Assembly (NCBI GenBank): GCA_031283745.1 | Contig: JAITBH010000052.1 | Location: forward strand, 1-6,768 | Reading direction: 5' to 3' | Length of the DNA stretch: 6,768 nucleotides | Source of the DNA: Candidatus Ectomicrobium neotermitis | Lineage (GTDB): Bacteria; Elusimicrobiota; Endomicrobiia; Endomicrobiales; Endomicrobiaceae | Shown: piece by piece, positions 1 through 6,240 of the stretch | Layout of the letters: every line of letters starts with the position of its first letter | Numbering within the stretch: the stretch's first letter is position 1 | Program-made: the position numbers and the translations under genes | Notes under the pieces: generated by a model | Databases searched by the model: none | Told to the model about the DNA's origin: nothing | Seen by the model: the letters and a program-made list of their open reading frames with translations, nothing else

Positions 1-74
1 CCGTCTTCCCTTTTGCTTGTAACCTCAAGGAAGAGGTTGATTTTTGCATAGGCTTTAGCGGAAATTTTTTTCAT
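1..74 (-). CDS. ispE: IspE N-terminus (partial): 4-diphosphocytidyl-2-C-methyl-D-erythritol kinase
   Basis: Reading the minus strand from an ATG at 74-72 gives MKKISAKAYAKINLFLEVTS followed by KREDG, and the gene then leaves the window. The AKINLFL-V-KR-DG block is the hallmark N-terminus of IspE, the GHMP-family kinase that phosphorylates CDP-methylerythritol in the non-mevalonate isoprenoid pathway in the cytoplasm. The Lys-Ile-Asn of this block is part of the conserved IspE substrate/active-site region. Only about 24 codons are present. The start lies 3 nt after the stop codon of the TPR gene and no clear Shine-Dalgarno sequence precedes it, so translation is probably coupled to that gene. 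I am confident of the family despite the short fragment, because the motif is very characteristic. Confidence 0.88.
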   Translation of the reverse strand, partial: MKKISAKAYAKINLFLEVTSKRED

Positions 75-77
75 TTT

Positions 78-2228
78 TTAGTTTTTGGGGACAACGATGT
101 GTTCTTGGGCAAAATTGAAATTGTCTGCCTCAAGGGTAATTGCAAAATTCCATTTTTTTGATGTGATTTTAATCTTTGAGGGAATTTGTGAGGTCAAAAA
201 TTTACCGTTTTTAAGGACAGTTATGACTATGTCGTCTTTGATGATCTGCTTTATAAGGGAAGTTTTGTCATCTAAAACTAAGGTTTGGGACGGAGTTTGG
301 TAGATCAGCTCATTTCCCTTCTTTTGAGCATCGATATTGTCAAAATTTCTCAAAAAATCAGAACCAAAAATGGCAGCCGCAAGGGTTATAAGCTCGACAA
401 CTTGAGGGGGAAACTGGGTTTTTGAGGCTTGGGGGTCATAAATAACTTTTCCGTCTTTTATGTAAATTTTTATGTCGGCCATCAGCGATGGAAAAGTCAG
501 AAGAATGCCCTCCTCTTTGATGGAACTTAGCGATATATAAGAAACCTCGCTAAAGAGGCCGCTTGCAGCCTCAACCTTGTAGCCGGTTTTTAATGAAAAC
601 AGTTTAAGGTAGTGGCTTTCGCTCATAAAAAGCGACTTAGAGGAAATTTCTTTGTCAGTCATATGCTTTTTTGCGTTTTCAATTTTTTTAGCGGTCTGCT
701 TTTCGGGATTTATTTCATAGGCAAGCGAGTAAACAACCCAAGCGTCGCTAAAATTGTTTAAGGCGCAATAAACGTCGCCTAAATGTTCATAGGCACGGCT
801 GTCGTGTGAGATATTTGCGGAGGCAAGAAGCACCCTTTGGGCCCGTTCCATCAGAATGGTTTTTTGCGCCACAGGCGCCTGCTGGGCTATGCGGTAATAA
901 AGCCAGCCTAAAGAATCCAAAATTGCACCGTTTTGGGGGTTTTGAGAGGCAATGGTTTCAAGCAAATCTTGTGCTTGAGGGAGATTTATATTGTTGTCTG
1001 CATAAATATAACCCAGCAAGTTCTTGGCTCGAATGTGCTGGGGGTTTAGCTCGATAGCTCTCTTGAGATTGGTTTCGGCATTGGCGAGGTTCCCATTTCT
1101 ATAGTAAGCGTCCCCGATGAAAAAATATCCATCAGCAAAATTAGGGTTTAGAGCTATCAAACGTGTGAAGTATTCAATCGATTTGCCGTATTTTTTCATA
1201 TCCATATAGTTTAGGCCGATGAAAAACATCAGCTCGATATTGTTGGGGTCTTTAGTAAGAGCTTTCAAGAAATATTTCTCGGCGTTTTTATAGTCCCTTT
1301 TAGCTGCATAAAAATAGCCAAGCTTTGTCATGATAAAAATGTTTTCTTCGATCTTTGTGATGCTTTCAAACCGATAAATTGCATTGTCAAAATCTCCCTG
1401 CCTTTCATAAATCGAACCTAACCAGTAGGAAGCATTTAAGTCATTAGGAGATAGCGCCTCTGCCTCTTTTAATACCGCAGACGCTTTCTCAAGATTGTTT
1501 GTCAAAAAATAATACCTGCCGAGATTTATAAGCACATAAGGGTTTTGCGGGTAATACTTGAGCAATTTGTCAAACTCCTGAGCTGCAAGCTGCAAACGGT
1601 TTGAGGTTTCATAAATTCGGGCTTTAGCTATATATGCTTCGCCAACCTCAGGTTTTAGTTTTATCAACTCGTCATATGTTTTTAGGGCAGCATCTAACTC
1701 ATTGCGTTTTTCTTGGGTTAGACCAAGCTGAAGATGTCCGGGTATAGATTCTGGCTCTTGCTCCAAAAACTTTTTCCAGTATTTTTCAGATTGAACGAAA
1801 TCATTGTTGACCAAATATTGAGCAGCTAAAGAATACAAAGCACTTTCATTTTGTGGGTCTAAATCAAGAGTTTTATCCCAAAACTTTTTGGCATTTTCTG
1901 TGGAGTTTGCAACCAAATAAAAATTCCCGATAGATGAGGTTGTCCGGGGATTATTGCCGTCAATGCTGCTCAGCTTTTCAACAGTTTCTATTGCGGCATC
2001 TTTGTTGCCAAGGTTCCAATATAGGTAGGCTAAATCTTGATAAATGACAAAAGCGTCTGGGTCTGCCGAGACAGCTTTCTCATAATCTTTTTGCGCCTGT
2101 TTTAATTTACCGCTTCTCTGCTCAACCATTCCCTTTAAGTAAAACCTGTAAGCATCGAAATTTTGAGCGTTCGAAATGCCCGATAGAAATATCAAAAGCG
2201 AGATGATTGCGATCGTTGTTTTTTTCAT
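78..2228 (-). CDS. Exported TPR-repeat protein with possible LolB-like C-terminal domain
   Basis: This 716-residue protein starts with a Sec signal peptide (MKK, a hydrophobic stretch to about residue 20, likely cleavage after SNA22) and has no lipobox cysteine. Residues about 23-515 are roughly 14 tetratricopeptide repeats, each with the W/LG-Y--A---P spacing. Repeats 12-13 carry LGYIYAD and LDSLGWLYYR, typical of TPR proteins linked to the outer membrane. The last ~180 residues (535-716) are not TPR. They are rich in short beta strands (for example ADIKIYIKDGKVIYDP) and end with IPSKIKI...WNFAITLEADNF, which resembles the closing strands of LolB/DUF4292-type lipoprotein-binding folds. The ATG overlaps the rimI stop (ATGA) and a GGAG lies 11 nt upstream; ispE follows after 3 nt. 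Role inferred: periplasmic scaffold or lipoprotein/outer-membrane handling. The TPR call is secure; the LolB-like call is tentative. Confidence 0.85.
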   Translation of the reverse strand: MKKTTIAIISLLIFLSGISNAQNFDAYRFYLKGMVEQRSGKLKQAQKDYEKAVSADPDAFVIYQDLAYLYWNLGNKDAAIETVEKLSSIDGNNPRTTSSIGNFYLVANSTENAKKFWDKTLDLDPQNESALYSLAAQYLVNNDFVQSEKYWKKFLEQEPESIPGHLQLGLTQEKRNELDAALKTYDELIKLKPEVGEAYIAKARIYETSNRLQLAAQEFDKLLKYYPQNPYVLINLGRYYFLTNNLEKASAVLKEAEALSPNDLNASYWLGSIYERQGDFDNAIYRFESITKIEENIFIMTKLGYFYAAKRDYKNAEKYFLKALTKDPNNIELMFFIGLNYMDMKKYGKSIEYFTRLIALNPNFADGYFFIGDAYYRNGNLANAETNLKRAIELNPQHIRAKNLLGYIYADNNINLPQAQDLLETIASQNPQNGAILDSLGWLYYRIAQQAPVAQKTILMERAQRVLLASANISHDSRAYEHLGDVYCALNNFSDAWVVYSLAYEINPEKQTAKKIENAKKHMTDKEISSKSLFMSESHYLKLFSLKTGYKVEAASGLFSEVSYISLSSIKEEGILLTFPSLMADIKIYIKDGKVIYDPQASKTQFPPQVVELITLAAAIFGSDFLRNFDNIDAQKKGNELIYQTPSQTLVLDDKTSLIKQIIKDDIVITVLKNGKFLTSQIPSKIKITSKKWNFAITLEADNFNFAQEHIVVPKN

Positions 2229-2659
2229 TTTAATGTTTTCTCCAAAACTATAGCGTCTTGCCCGCGATAATAATTTTTCCTAATGGAAATTTTTTTAAAC
2301 CCAAAGGACTTGTATAAATTTAGTGCCGAAGTGTTGTTGATGCCTGCCTCAAGAAAAATCTTTTTAACTCCAGCCTTCAAACAAAAACTAATAATGTCGT
2401 CTAACATTTTTGCCCCATAACCTAAGCGGCGGCGATCTTTATCTACAGCGATTTTTAATATCTCAGCCTCGTCGTCAATGACCCGATATAAGCAATATCC
2501 CGCAACCCCGCCGTCATCAAGAGCGAGAATGTTAAAGATTATGGTTTTGTCAGCCATAGACGACAAAAACATTCTTGCACTCCAGCCATCGTCAAAAGAA
2601 TCTTCTTCAATTTTTACAATACTGTCTAAGTGCTGCTGCCTAAAGCTAAGGATGTCCAT
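2225..2659 (-). CDS. rimI: RimI-type GNAT N-acetyltransferase (ribosomal-protein S18 alanine acetyltransferase)
   Basis: This is a 144-residue single-domain GNAT protein, the usual RimI length. The acetyl-CoA pyrophosphate loop is visible as RRRLGYGA (residues 76-83), following the beta-4 strand EILKIAVD. Downstream are IFLEAGINNTSALNLYKSFGF (101-121, shown here as the family's LE-(x)-N-A-LY-GF pattern) and RKNYYRGQDA (127-136), which matches the RimI C-terminal RxNYY...DA signature; Glu104 and Tyr116 are at the expected catalytic/CoA positions. RimI acetylates the N-terminal alanine of ribosomal protein S18 in the cytoplasm. The ATG at 2659 is the only usable start: the frame upstream has no ATG, GTG or TTG before a stop at 2711-2713. 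It has no Shine-Dalgarno and sits directly after an intrinsic terminator. Its stop overlaps the next start by 4 bp. A broader-specificity GNAT remains possible. Confidence 0.85.
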   Translation of the reverse strand: MDILSFRQQHLDSIVKIEEDSFDDGWSARMFLSSMADKTIIFNILALDDGGVAGYCLYRVIDDEAEILKIAVDKDRRRLGYGAKMLDDIISFCLKAGVKKIFLEAGINNTSALNLYKSFGFKKISIRKNYYRGQDAIVLEKTLK

Positions 2660-2668
2660 AGATATAAA

Positions 2669-2707
2669 AAAAGCTGTAAATTCTCTTTTGGAGAATTCAC
2701 AGCTTTT
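2669..2707 (-). terminator. Strong Rho-independent terminator after the parvulin gene pair
   Basis: Arms 2669-2685 and 2691-2707 are complementary over 17 positions with a single internal A/C mismatch (2678 against 2698), closed by a 5-nt loop. On the minus strand the stem is followed by a run of seven T then ATAT, the expected U-tract. It ends transcription of the SurA-like gene, whose stop is 29 bp upstream. The same hairpin has a short T-run (TTTTATAT) in the plus direction, but no plus-strand gene is seen. It lies only about 7 nt before the rimI ATG. Confidence 0.92.
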
Positions 2708-2736
2708 ATATTAACTGCACAAGTTCATACTTTAGT

Positions 2737-3789
2737 TTATGCGTTTTTCTTGATGGTCGATTTAGACTTCAAATCATTAAGCCATGCTGTATAAGCTTTT
2801 CTGGCTTCGTTTTGATAGACAACCTCAGCTAACTGATTTGCAATATCATTATAAGTCACATCCCTGCCTGTAATTTTTTCCTCAACCTTCACGAAGAAAT
2901 AACCAATATCAGTTTTAACAGGGTCAGTTGTGTATTTGTTTACAGCCAAGCCAAAAAGAGCTTTGTCTAAAGCAGGCGAGGTAGCTGTTAAATCACCTTT
3001 GGCTATAAAGCCCATATCTCCACCTCTCTGTCTGGAAGTCTCATCTTGAGAATATTGAGCTGCGACCTGAGCAAAATCACCTTTTCTGAGTGCATCTTTA
3101 ACCTCTTGGGCTCTATCCCGAGCTATTTTTGCATCAGCTGCGGGTGAACCTTTTGGATCAGCAATAAGAATCATTCTCCATCTTACCTGCGGTCCGCTTA
3201 ATCTCTTTATCTGATCTGCAACGTTTTGGGCTACCTGATCCTCATCAGCAGGGAGAGTTGTCTTCCTGCCTTTAATTTTCAACTGCACTTGATCATAAAA
3301 AGCTCTTACCTGTGCATCGGTAGGAGGGGTGATCTGCTTTTCAACGACGCTTCTTATAAGGTTTGTATTAGCTATATCGTCTGCAACTCTCCTTTCAAAC
3401 TGGGCATTTGTAAGATTTTCTCTCTTGAGCTCATCTCTAAAAGCAGCTTCGCTAGGAAATCTGGTTTTTATCTGAGCTACTGCATCTCTGATTTCCTTGT
3501 TTGTAGCTTTTATACCCTGCTTTTTAGCCTGTTGTTTTAGCAAAAGATAGTCTATTCTTTGATCCAAGATAGAATTGCGAAGTTCAGTTATCCTTGCGTC
3601 CGTTTGCTCTGAAGGGGGGGTTACCTGCCTATATTGGGCAAGTATCGGATCGTATATAGAGTTAAACTCTGACTCAAAGATCTGTTCACCGTTTACCGAT
3701 GCTAAAACTCTGTCTGCTGCCTGCATTGTTGCGACATTTCCTGCAATAAAAACTGCTGCTGCTAAAATAACGAATGTTTTCTTTAACAT
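2737..3789 (-). CDS. Periplasmic SurA-like chaperone with degenerate parvulin domain
   Basis: This 350-residue protein has a Sec signal peptide (MLKK plus hydrophobic core, likely cleavage near residue 25, MQA-AD). It then has a SurA_N-type helical chaperone domain (about 27-165, starting RVLASVNGEQIFESEF and including the LLLKQQAKKQGIKATNKEI block) and a parvulin-like rotamase domain (about 200-305), followed by a helical C-terminal segment. The parvulin fold is recognisable from RWRMILIAD, YSQDETSRQRGGDMGF and DIGYFFVKV. However, the first catalytic histidine is Met206 and the last is Phe298, so prolyl isomerase activity is doubtful and a chaperone-only role is likely. A doubled AAGGAG Shine-Dalgarno precedes the ATG with 5-nt spacing. 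It follows the canonical parvulin gene after 45 bp and ends at a strong terminator, so the two form one unit. Confidence 0.87.
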   Translation of the reverse strand: MLKKTFVILAAAVFIAGNVATMQAADRVLASVNGEQIFESEFNSIYDPILAQYRQVTPPSEQTDARITELRNSILDQRIDYLLLKQQAKKQGIKATNKEIRDAVAQIKTRFPSEAAFRDELKRENLTNAQFERRVADDIANTNLIRSVVEKQITPPTDAQVRAFYDQVQLKIKGRKTTLPADEDQVAQNVADQIKRLSGPQVRWRMILIADPKGSPAADAKIARDRAQEVKDALRKGDFAQVAAQYSQDETSRQRGGDMGFIAKGDLTATSPALDKALFGLAVNKYTTDPVKTDIGYFFVKVEEKITGRDVTYNDIANQLAEVVYQNEARKAYTAWLNDLKSKSTIKKNA

Positions 3790-3794
3790 ATGTT

Positions 3795-3810
3795 CTCCTT
3801 TCTCCTTTTG
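3795..3810 (-). promoter_or_regulatory. Doubled Shine-Dalgarno of the SurA-like gene
   Basis: On the minus strand the leader reads AAAAGGAGAAAGGAG, then AACAT, then ATG. Two GGAG cores lie 7 nt apart, and the nearer one has the usual 5-nt spacing. It supports the start at 3789 and suggests efficient translation of the second gene of the pair. Confidence 0.75.
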
Positions 3811-3834
3811 TATCTAAATTATGGGGCTTAAACG

Positions 3835-4680
3835 TCACTCAAGAGGGACGTTGTAGTCAATTTTTACCCCTAATTCTTTGTATTTTGATTCAAACCATCT
3901 ATCAAACTTCTCTCTTTCTAATATTTGCTTTATCTCTGGTGCTGCATCGGTAAAAGATATGGCGGGAAGCTGCTTTTGCGATACCTTATATATGATGTGA
4001 TAACCATAAGATGTTTCGATTATTCCCGAATATTGATCATTTTGCAAAGACAATGCCTCTTTTTCAAATTCAGGCACCAGCTCTCCCTTTCTAAATGGCC
4101 CCATCAGTCCGCCATTTTGAGCTGACGAGGGGTCTTGAGAATACTCCATAGCAACATTTTGAAAAGAAACTCCGCTTTGTATCTCTTGCATTGCCTTATC
4201 TGCTGTTACTTTATCCATCACTAAAATATGCCTGACAGTATAGGAAACAGGGGCATCAAAATCAGCCTTGTGAATATTGTAATAAGCTGCAATTTCCTCA
4301 TTTGTTACGGTTATTTCGCTCTGGATGCCTCTAAAGTATAGTTCAACGAGCAAATTTGTCTCATATTCCTTCAACTGCCTTGCCTGCTGCTGCTTAAAAT
4401 CCTTCACAGCATCTTTATAGCTTTTCTCTTTATCTATGCCCGCTTTTTTGGCGGATTCAACCAAAACTGCCTCTCTAACTATCCAATCAAGATATTGTTT
4501 TTTACCGAAAGGGGTGTTTATAAATTCTTGGTAGGGTGTATTGGCAAGCCTTGCTTCAATTTCAGTTTGGGTTATCTTAACTTTTCCGACTTTTGCTACC
4601 ACTTGATCTTTGTCTGCACAGGCAAAAGATAGGGCTGCAGTTAACCCCGCTAAAGCTATTATCATCACCGATTTATTCAT
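3835..4680 (-). CDS. PrsA/PpiC-type parvulin peptidyl-prolyl isomerase, probable lipoprotein
   Basis: This 281-residue protein has an export signal ending LSFAC, with Cys21 as the likely lipidated residue. The lipobox is imperfect (Ser and Phe at -3 and -2), so periplasmic release is an alternative. Residues about 25-140 are a SurA_N/PrsA-like helical domain (QVVAKVGKVKITQTEIEARL...). Residues about 145-238 are a canonical parvulin domain: RHILV with His151, YSQDPSSAQNGGLMGPF with Asp183, LVPEFE with Phe205, and GYHIIYKV with His228. All key catalytic positions are present, so it should be an active isomerase assisting folding of exported proteins. GAGGA lies 9 nt before the ATG and a TTGACA promoter lies further upstream. 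The SurA-like paralogue follows 45 bp downstream. Confidence 0.9.
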   Translation of the reverse strand: MNKSVMIIALAGLTAALSFACADKDQVVAKVGKVKITQTEIEARLANTPYQEFINTPFGKKQYLDWIVREAVLVESAKKAGIDKEKSYKDAVKDFKQQQARQLKEYETNLLVELYFRGIQSEITVTNEEIAAYYNIHKADFDAPVSYTVRHILVMDKVTADKAMQEIQSGVSFQNVAMEYSQDPSSAQNGGLMGPFRKGELVPEFEKEALSLQNDQYSGIIETSYGYHIIYKVSQKQLPAISFTDAAPEIKQILEREKFDRWFESKYKELGVKIDYNVPLE

Positions 4681-4708
4681 ATTTTTGTTCCTCGTATGAT
4701 TTTTGAAA

Positions 4709-4737
4709 AAATTACTAATTTAACTATCTTGTGTCAA
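4709..4737 (-). promoter_or_regulatory. Sigma-70-type promoter of the parvulin pair
   Basis: On the minus strand a perfect -35 TTGACA (4737-4732) is followed, after exactly 17 bp, by TAATTT (4714-4709) as a poor -10. The expected start of transcription is near 4702, giving a leader of about 22 nt. The exact -35 and its position in the 100-bp gap before the lipoprotein gene support it; the weak -10 lowers confidence. Confidence 0.6.
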
Positions 4738-4780
4738 ACTTGCTTATTGGTGAAATAAACGAGTCAAAATCGGTTTTTAT

Positions 4781-6004
4781 TCACCGGTTAGAACTGTTTT
4801 TACGGCTAACTTTCTCGTATACATTTTCGGCCTGATCGTCTTTTAGAGCGGATACGGTATATACACAACGCGGATTCCACAAAAGCCAGCTCCCTATATC
4901 GTTATCATAACAAGCCTGTATCTGTGCACGAACTTGATCTTTCCTGTAAGGATAGCCCTGCATAGTGAAATCTTGGAGCCAAGGACGCAGTTTTTCGGCA
5001 GGAATCTTGGTTAAAGCCCCTTTCATAGCAGTGTATACTATTCTATATGGCTCTTTATTGGGGAAATCTATGCCATAACTCCCATTTCTATAGTGGGAAG
5101 GGTATACCATCGGGCTTATATAATCTACCCATTCAGCCATTTCGCCTATCCTTTGTCCTATTCCGAGGTCATCAGTAGCTGTTGTGGTCAAACCGAAGAC
5201 ATCTATTGAAATATTGACGCCTTTTTCTTTAAGGCGAGTATTGGCTTTCTGCAAAAATGACACCAAAGCCTTAGAGGCGGCGGCCTTTGAGTGGGGTTTG
5301 CTATAGCGGGCTTTCGAGATGTTTCCATCTGAGGGGAAACGTATATAGTCAAACTGAATCTCATCAAAACCCAGATCCGCAGCCCTTTCGGCTATCTGCA
5401 GTATATATTCCTGAGCATCTTCATTGTAAGGATCAAGCCAAGTTATGCCGTTATTGTCCCGCCAAAGAGTTCCATCGGGGTTTTTTACAGCCAAAGAGGG
5501 CTTAATTCGGGGGATCATATTGTCGCGATAAACAACTAAGCGGGCTACTGTGTAAACACCCTCATCTTTGAGGTCTTTTAGGTAGGTAGGGAGATTGATA
5601 AGCATATTTGAGGCAGTTTTATTGGCATCAGCACTGGGAGCCCCCGTTATATAAACCCTTCCGTCAGTTTCTTTAATATCAACAACAATGGTGTTGAGTT
5701 CAGTGGTTTTGAGCAAAAAGGAGATAGCCCGTCTCTGTTTTGGGGCAGCTATCATCAGGGTGGTTAGATGGATCCCTCTGATAAAACGTTCACTGCTCTT
5801 GTTTTGAACTTCGATTTCGCTCAAAACAGTATCTGCGATAGCTTCACTGATGATTTCGTCATTTTGGGAAGGTTGATTGATAGGTTGAACGGCAGGGGAT
5901 GATGAGGTTTCCTGCGAGATGGTCAAACTGGTGCAAAAGAACATAAAAATCAGGGACAAAGTAACAGCAACATACCTTTTTGGTCTCAAAACCTTCAGTT
6001 TCAT
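4781..6004 (-). CDS. Exported DUF4015 / COG1306-type putative glycoside hydrolase
   Basis: This is a 407-residue protein. It has a basic N-terminus and one hydrophobic segment (residues ~11-29), a signal peptide or membrane anchor, then a Ser/Pro/Gln-rich linker (~31-50). Residues ~73-395 match the DUF4015 TIM-barrel family: IRGIHLTT (75-82), VVDIKETDGRV (107-117), ARLVVYRDN (154-162), FDEIQFDYIRFPSD (213-226), ISIDVFG (265-271), YISPMVYPSHY (295-305), PWLQDF (341-346) and GSWLLWNP (371-378). The acidic residues Asp109, Glu112, Glu215, Asp219 and Asp268 sit at strand ends, as expected for a glycosidase-like active site. The family's substrate is not established; a cell-wall or surface-glycan role is inference. 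An AAGGAG lies about 10 nt before the ATG. It is probably its own transcription unit, preceded by a long structured leader. Confidence 0.85.
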   Translation of the reverse strand: MKLKVLRPKRYVAVTLSLIFMFFCTSLTISQETSSSPAVQPINQPSQNDEIISEAIADTVLSEIEVQNKSSERFIRGIHLTTLMIAAPKQRRAISFLLKTTELNTIVVDIKETDGRVYITGAPSADANKTASNMLINLPTYLKDLKDEGVYTVARLVVYRDNMIPRIKPSLAVKNPDGTLWRDNNGITWLDPYNEDAQEYILQIAERAADLGFDEIQFDYIRFPSDGNISKARYSKPHSKAAASKALVSFLQKANTRLKEKGVNISIDVFGLTTTATDDLGIGQRIGEMAEWVDYISPMVYPSHYRNGSYGIDFPNKEPYRIVYTAMKGALTKIPAEKLRPWLQDFTMQGYPYRKDQVRAQIQACYDNDIGSWLLWNPRCVYTVSALKDDQAENVYEKVSRKNSSNR

Positions 6005-6073
6005 AAGATAAAAGCTCCTTGATAAGCGAAAAAGTAGGAATAATCTTTGGAGGCTCCCTGTCTTGGGCTAAAA

Positions 6074-6108
6074 CACTCTTAATTTGGTGTTTTCACTCTT
6101 AAATTATC
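6074..6108 (-). promoter_or_regulatory. Possible promoter/operator region of the DUF4015 gene
   Basis: On the minus strand GATAAT (6108-6103) is a 5/6 match to a -10 box, but no convincing -35 stands 16-18 bp upstream. Two identical 9-mers, CACTCTTAA on the plus strand (6074-6082 and 6094-6102), start exactly 20 bp apart, about two helical turns, just at and after the predicted start. A 7-bp inverted repeat AAAACAC/GTGTTTT (6070-6076, 6087-6093) overlaps them. Regulator binding is inference. Confidence 0.3.
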
Positions 6109-6147
6109 TAAAAACCTTTTCTGTATTTTGTGCAATTTTAGCAAATT

Positions 6148-6163
6148 AAAGCCTACGGGCTTT
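6148..6163 (-). terminator. Small hairpin, possible second terminator or leader terminator
   Basis: AAAGCC (6148-6153) and GGCTTT (6158-6163) form a perfect 6-bp stem with a TACG loop on the plus strand. On the minus strand it is followed by AATTTG, a poor U-tract. It lies ~145 bp upstream of the DUF4015 start. Its 5' arm on the minus strand overlaps another possible pairing (6156-6161 with 6186-6191), so the two structures exclude each other. Confidence 0.4.
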
Positions 6164-6206
6164 TTGAGGCGGCAAGAAGGGAGCTAGCCCGAACCGCCAT
6201 AAAGAA

Positions 6207-6232
6207 ACCCCTACCATTTTCATAGTAGGGGT
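6207..6232 (-). terminator. Intrinsic terminator downstream of the repeat array
   Basis: ACCCCTAC (6207-6214) and GTAGGGGT (6225-6232) form a perfect 8-bp, GC-rich stem with a 10-nt loop. Reading the minus strand, the stem is followed by TTCTTTATGG, an adequate U-rich tract. It would stop transcripts that come from the tRNA-Ser or from within the repeat array before they reach the DUF4015 gene. On the plus strand the following bases (CTGTCTGTC) are less terminator-like. Confidence 0.7.
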
Positions 6233-6240
6233 CTGTCTGT

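Noticed and set aside
806..1057. Plus-strand open frame of 83 codons inside the TPR gene
   Set aside because: It lies wholly antisense to a well-supported TPR coding region and has no recognisable domain. The other plus-strand frames inside the genes (85-303, 2478-2714, 3226-3540, 3575-3817, 3925-4125, 5287-5505) are rejected for the same reason.
3614..3620. Run of seven G inside the SurA-like gene as a phase-variation tract
   Set aside because: Seven bases encoding the Pro-Pro of VTPPSEQ is short for contingency slippage, and the reading frame is intact.
4771..4788. Terminator after the DUF4015 gene
   Set aside because: Only a 4-bp ACCG/CGGT stem overlapping the stop codon can be drawn, followed by ATTTTGA. 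This is too weak to call.
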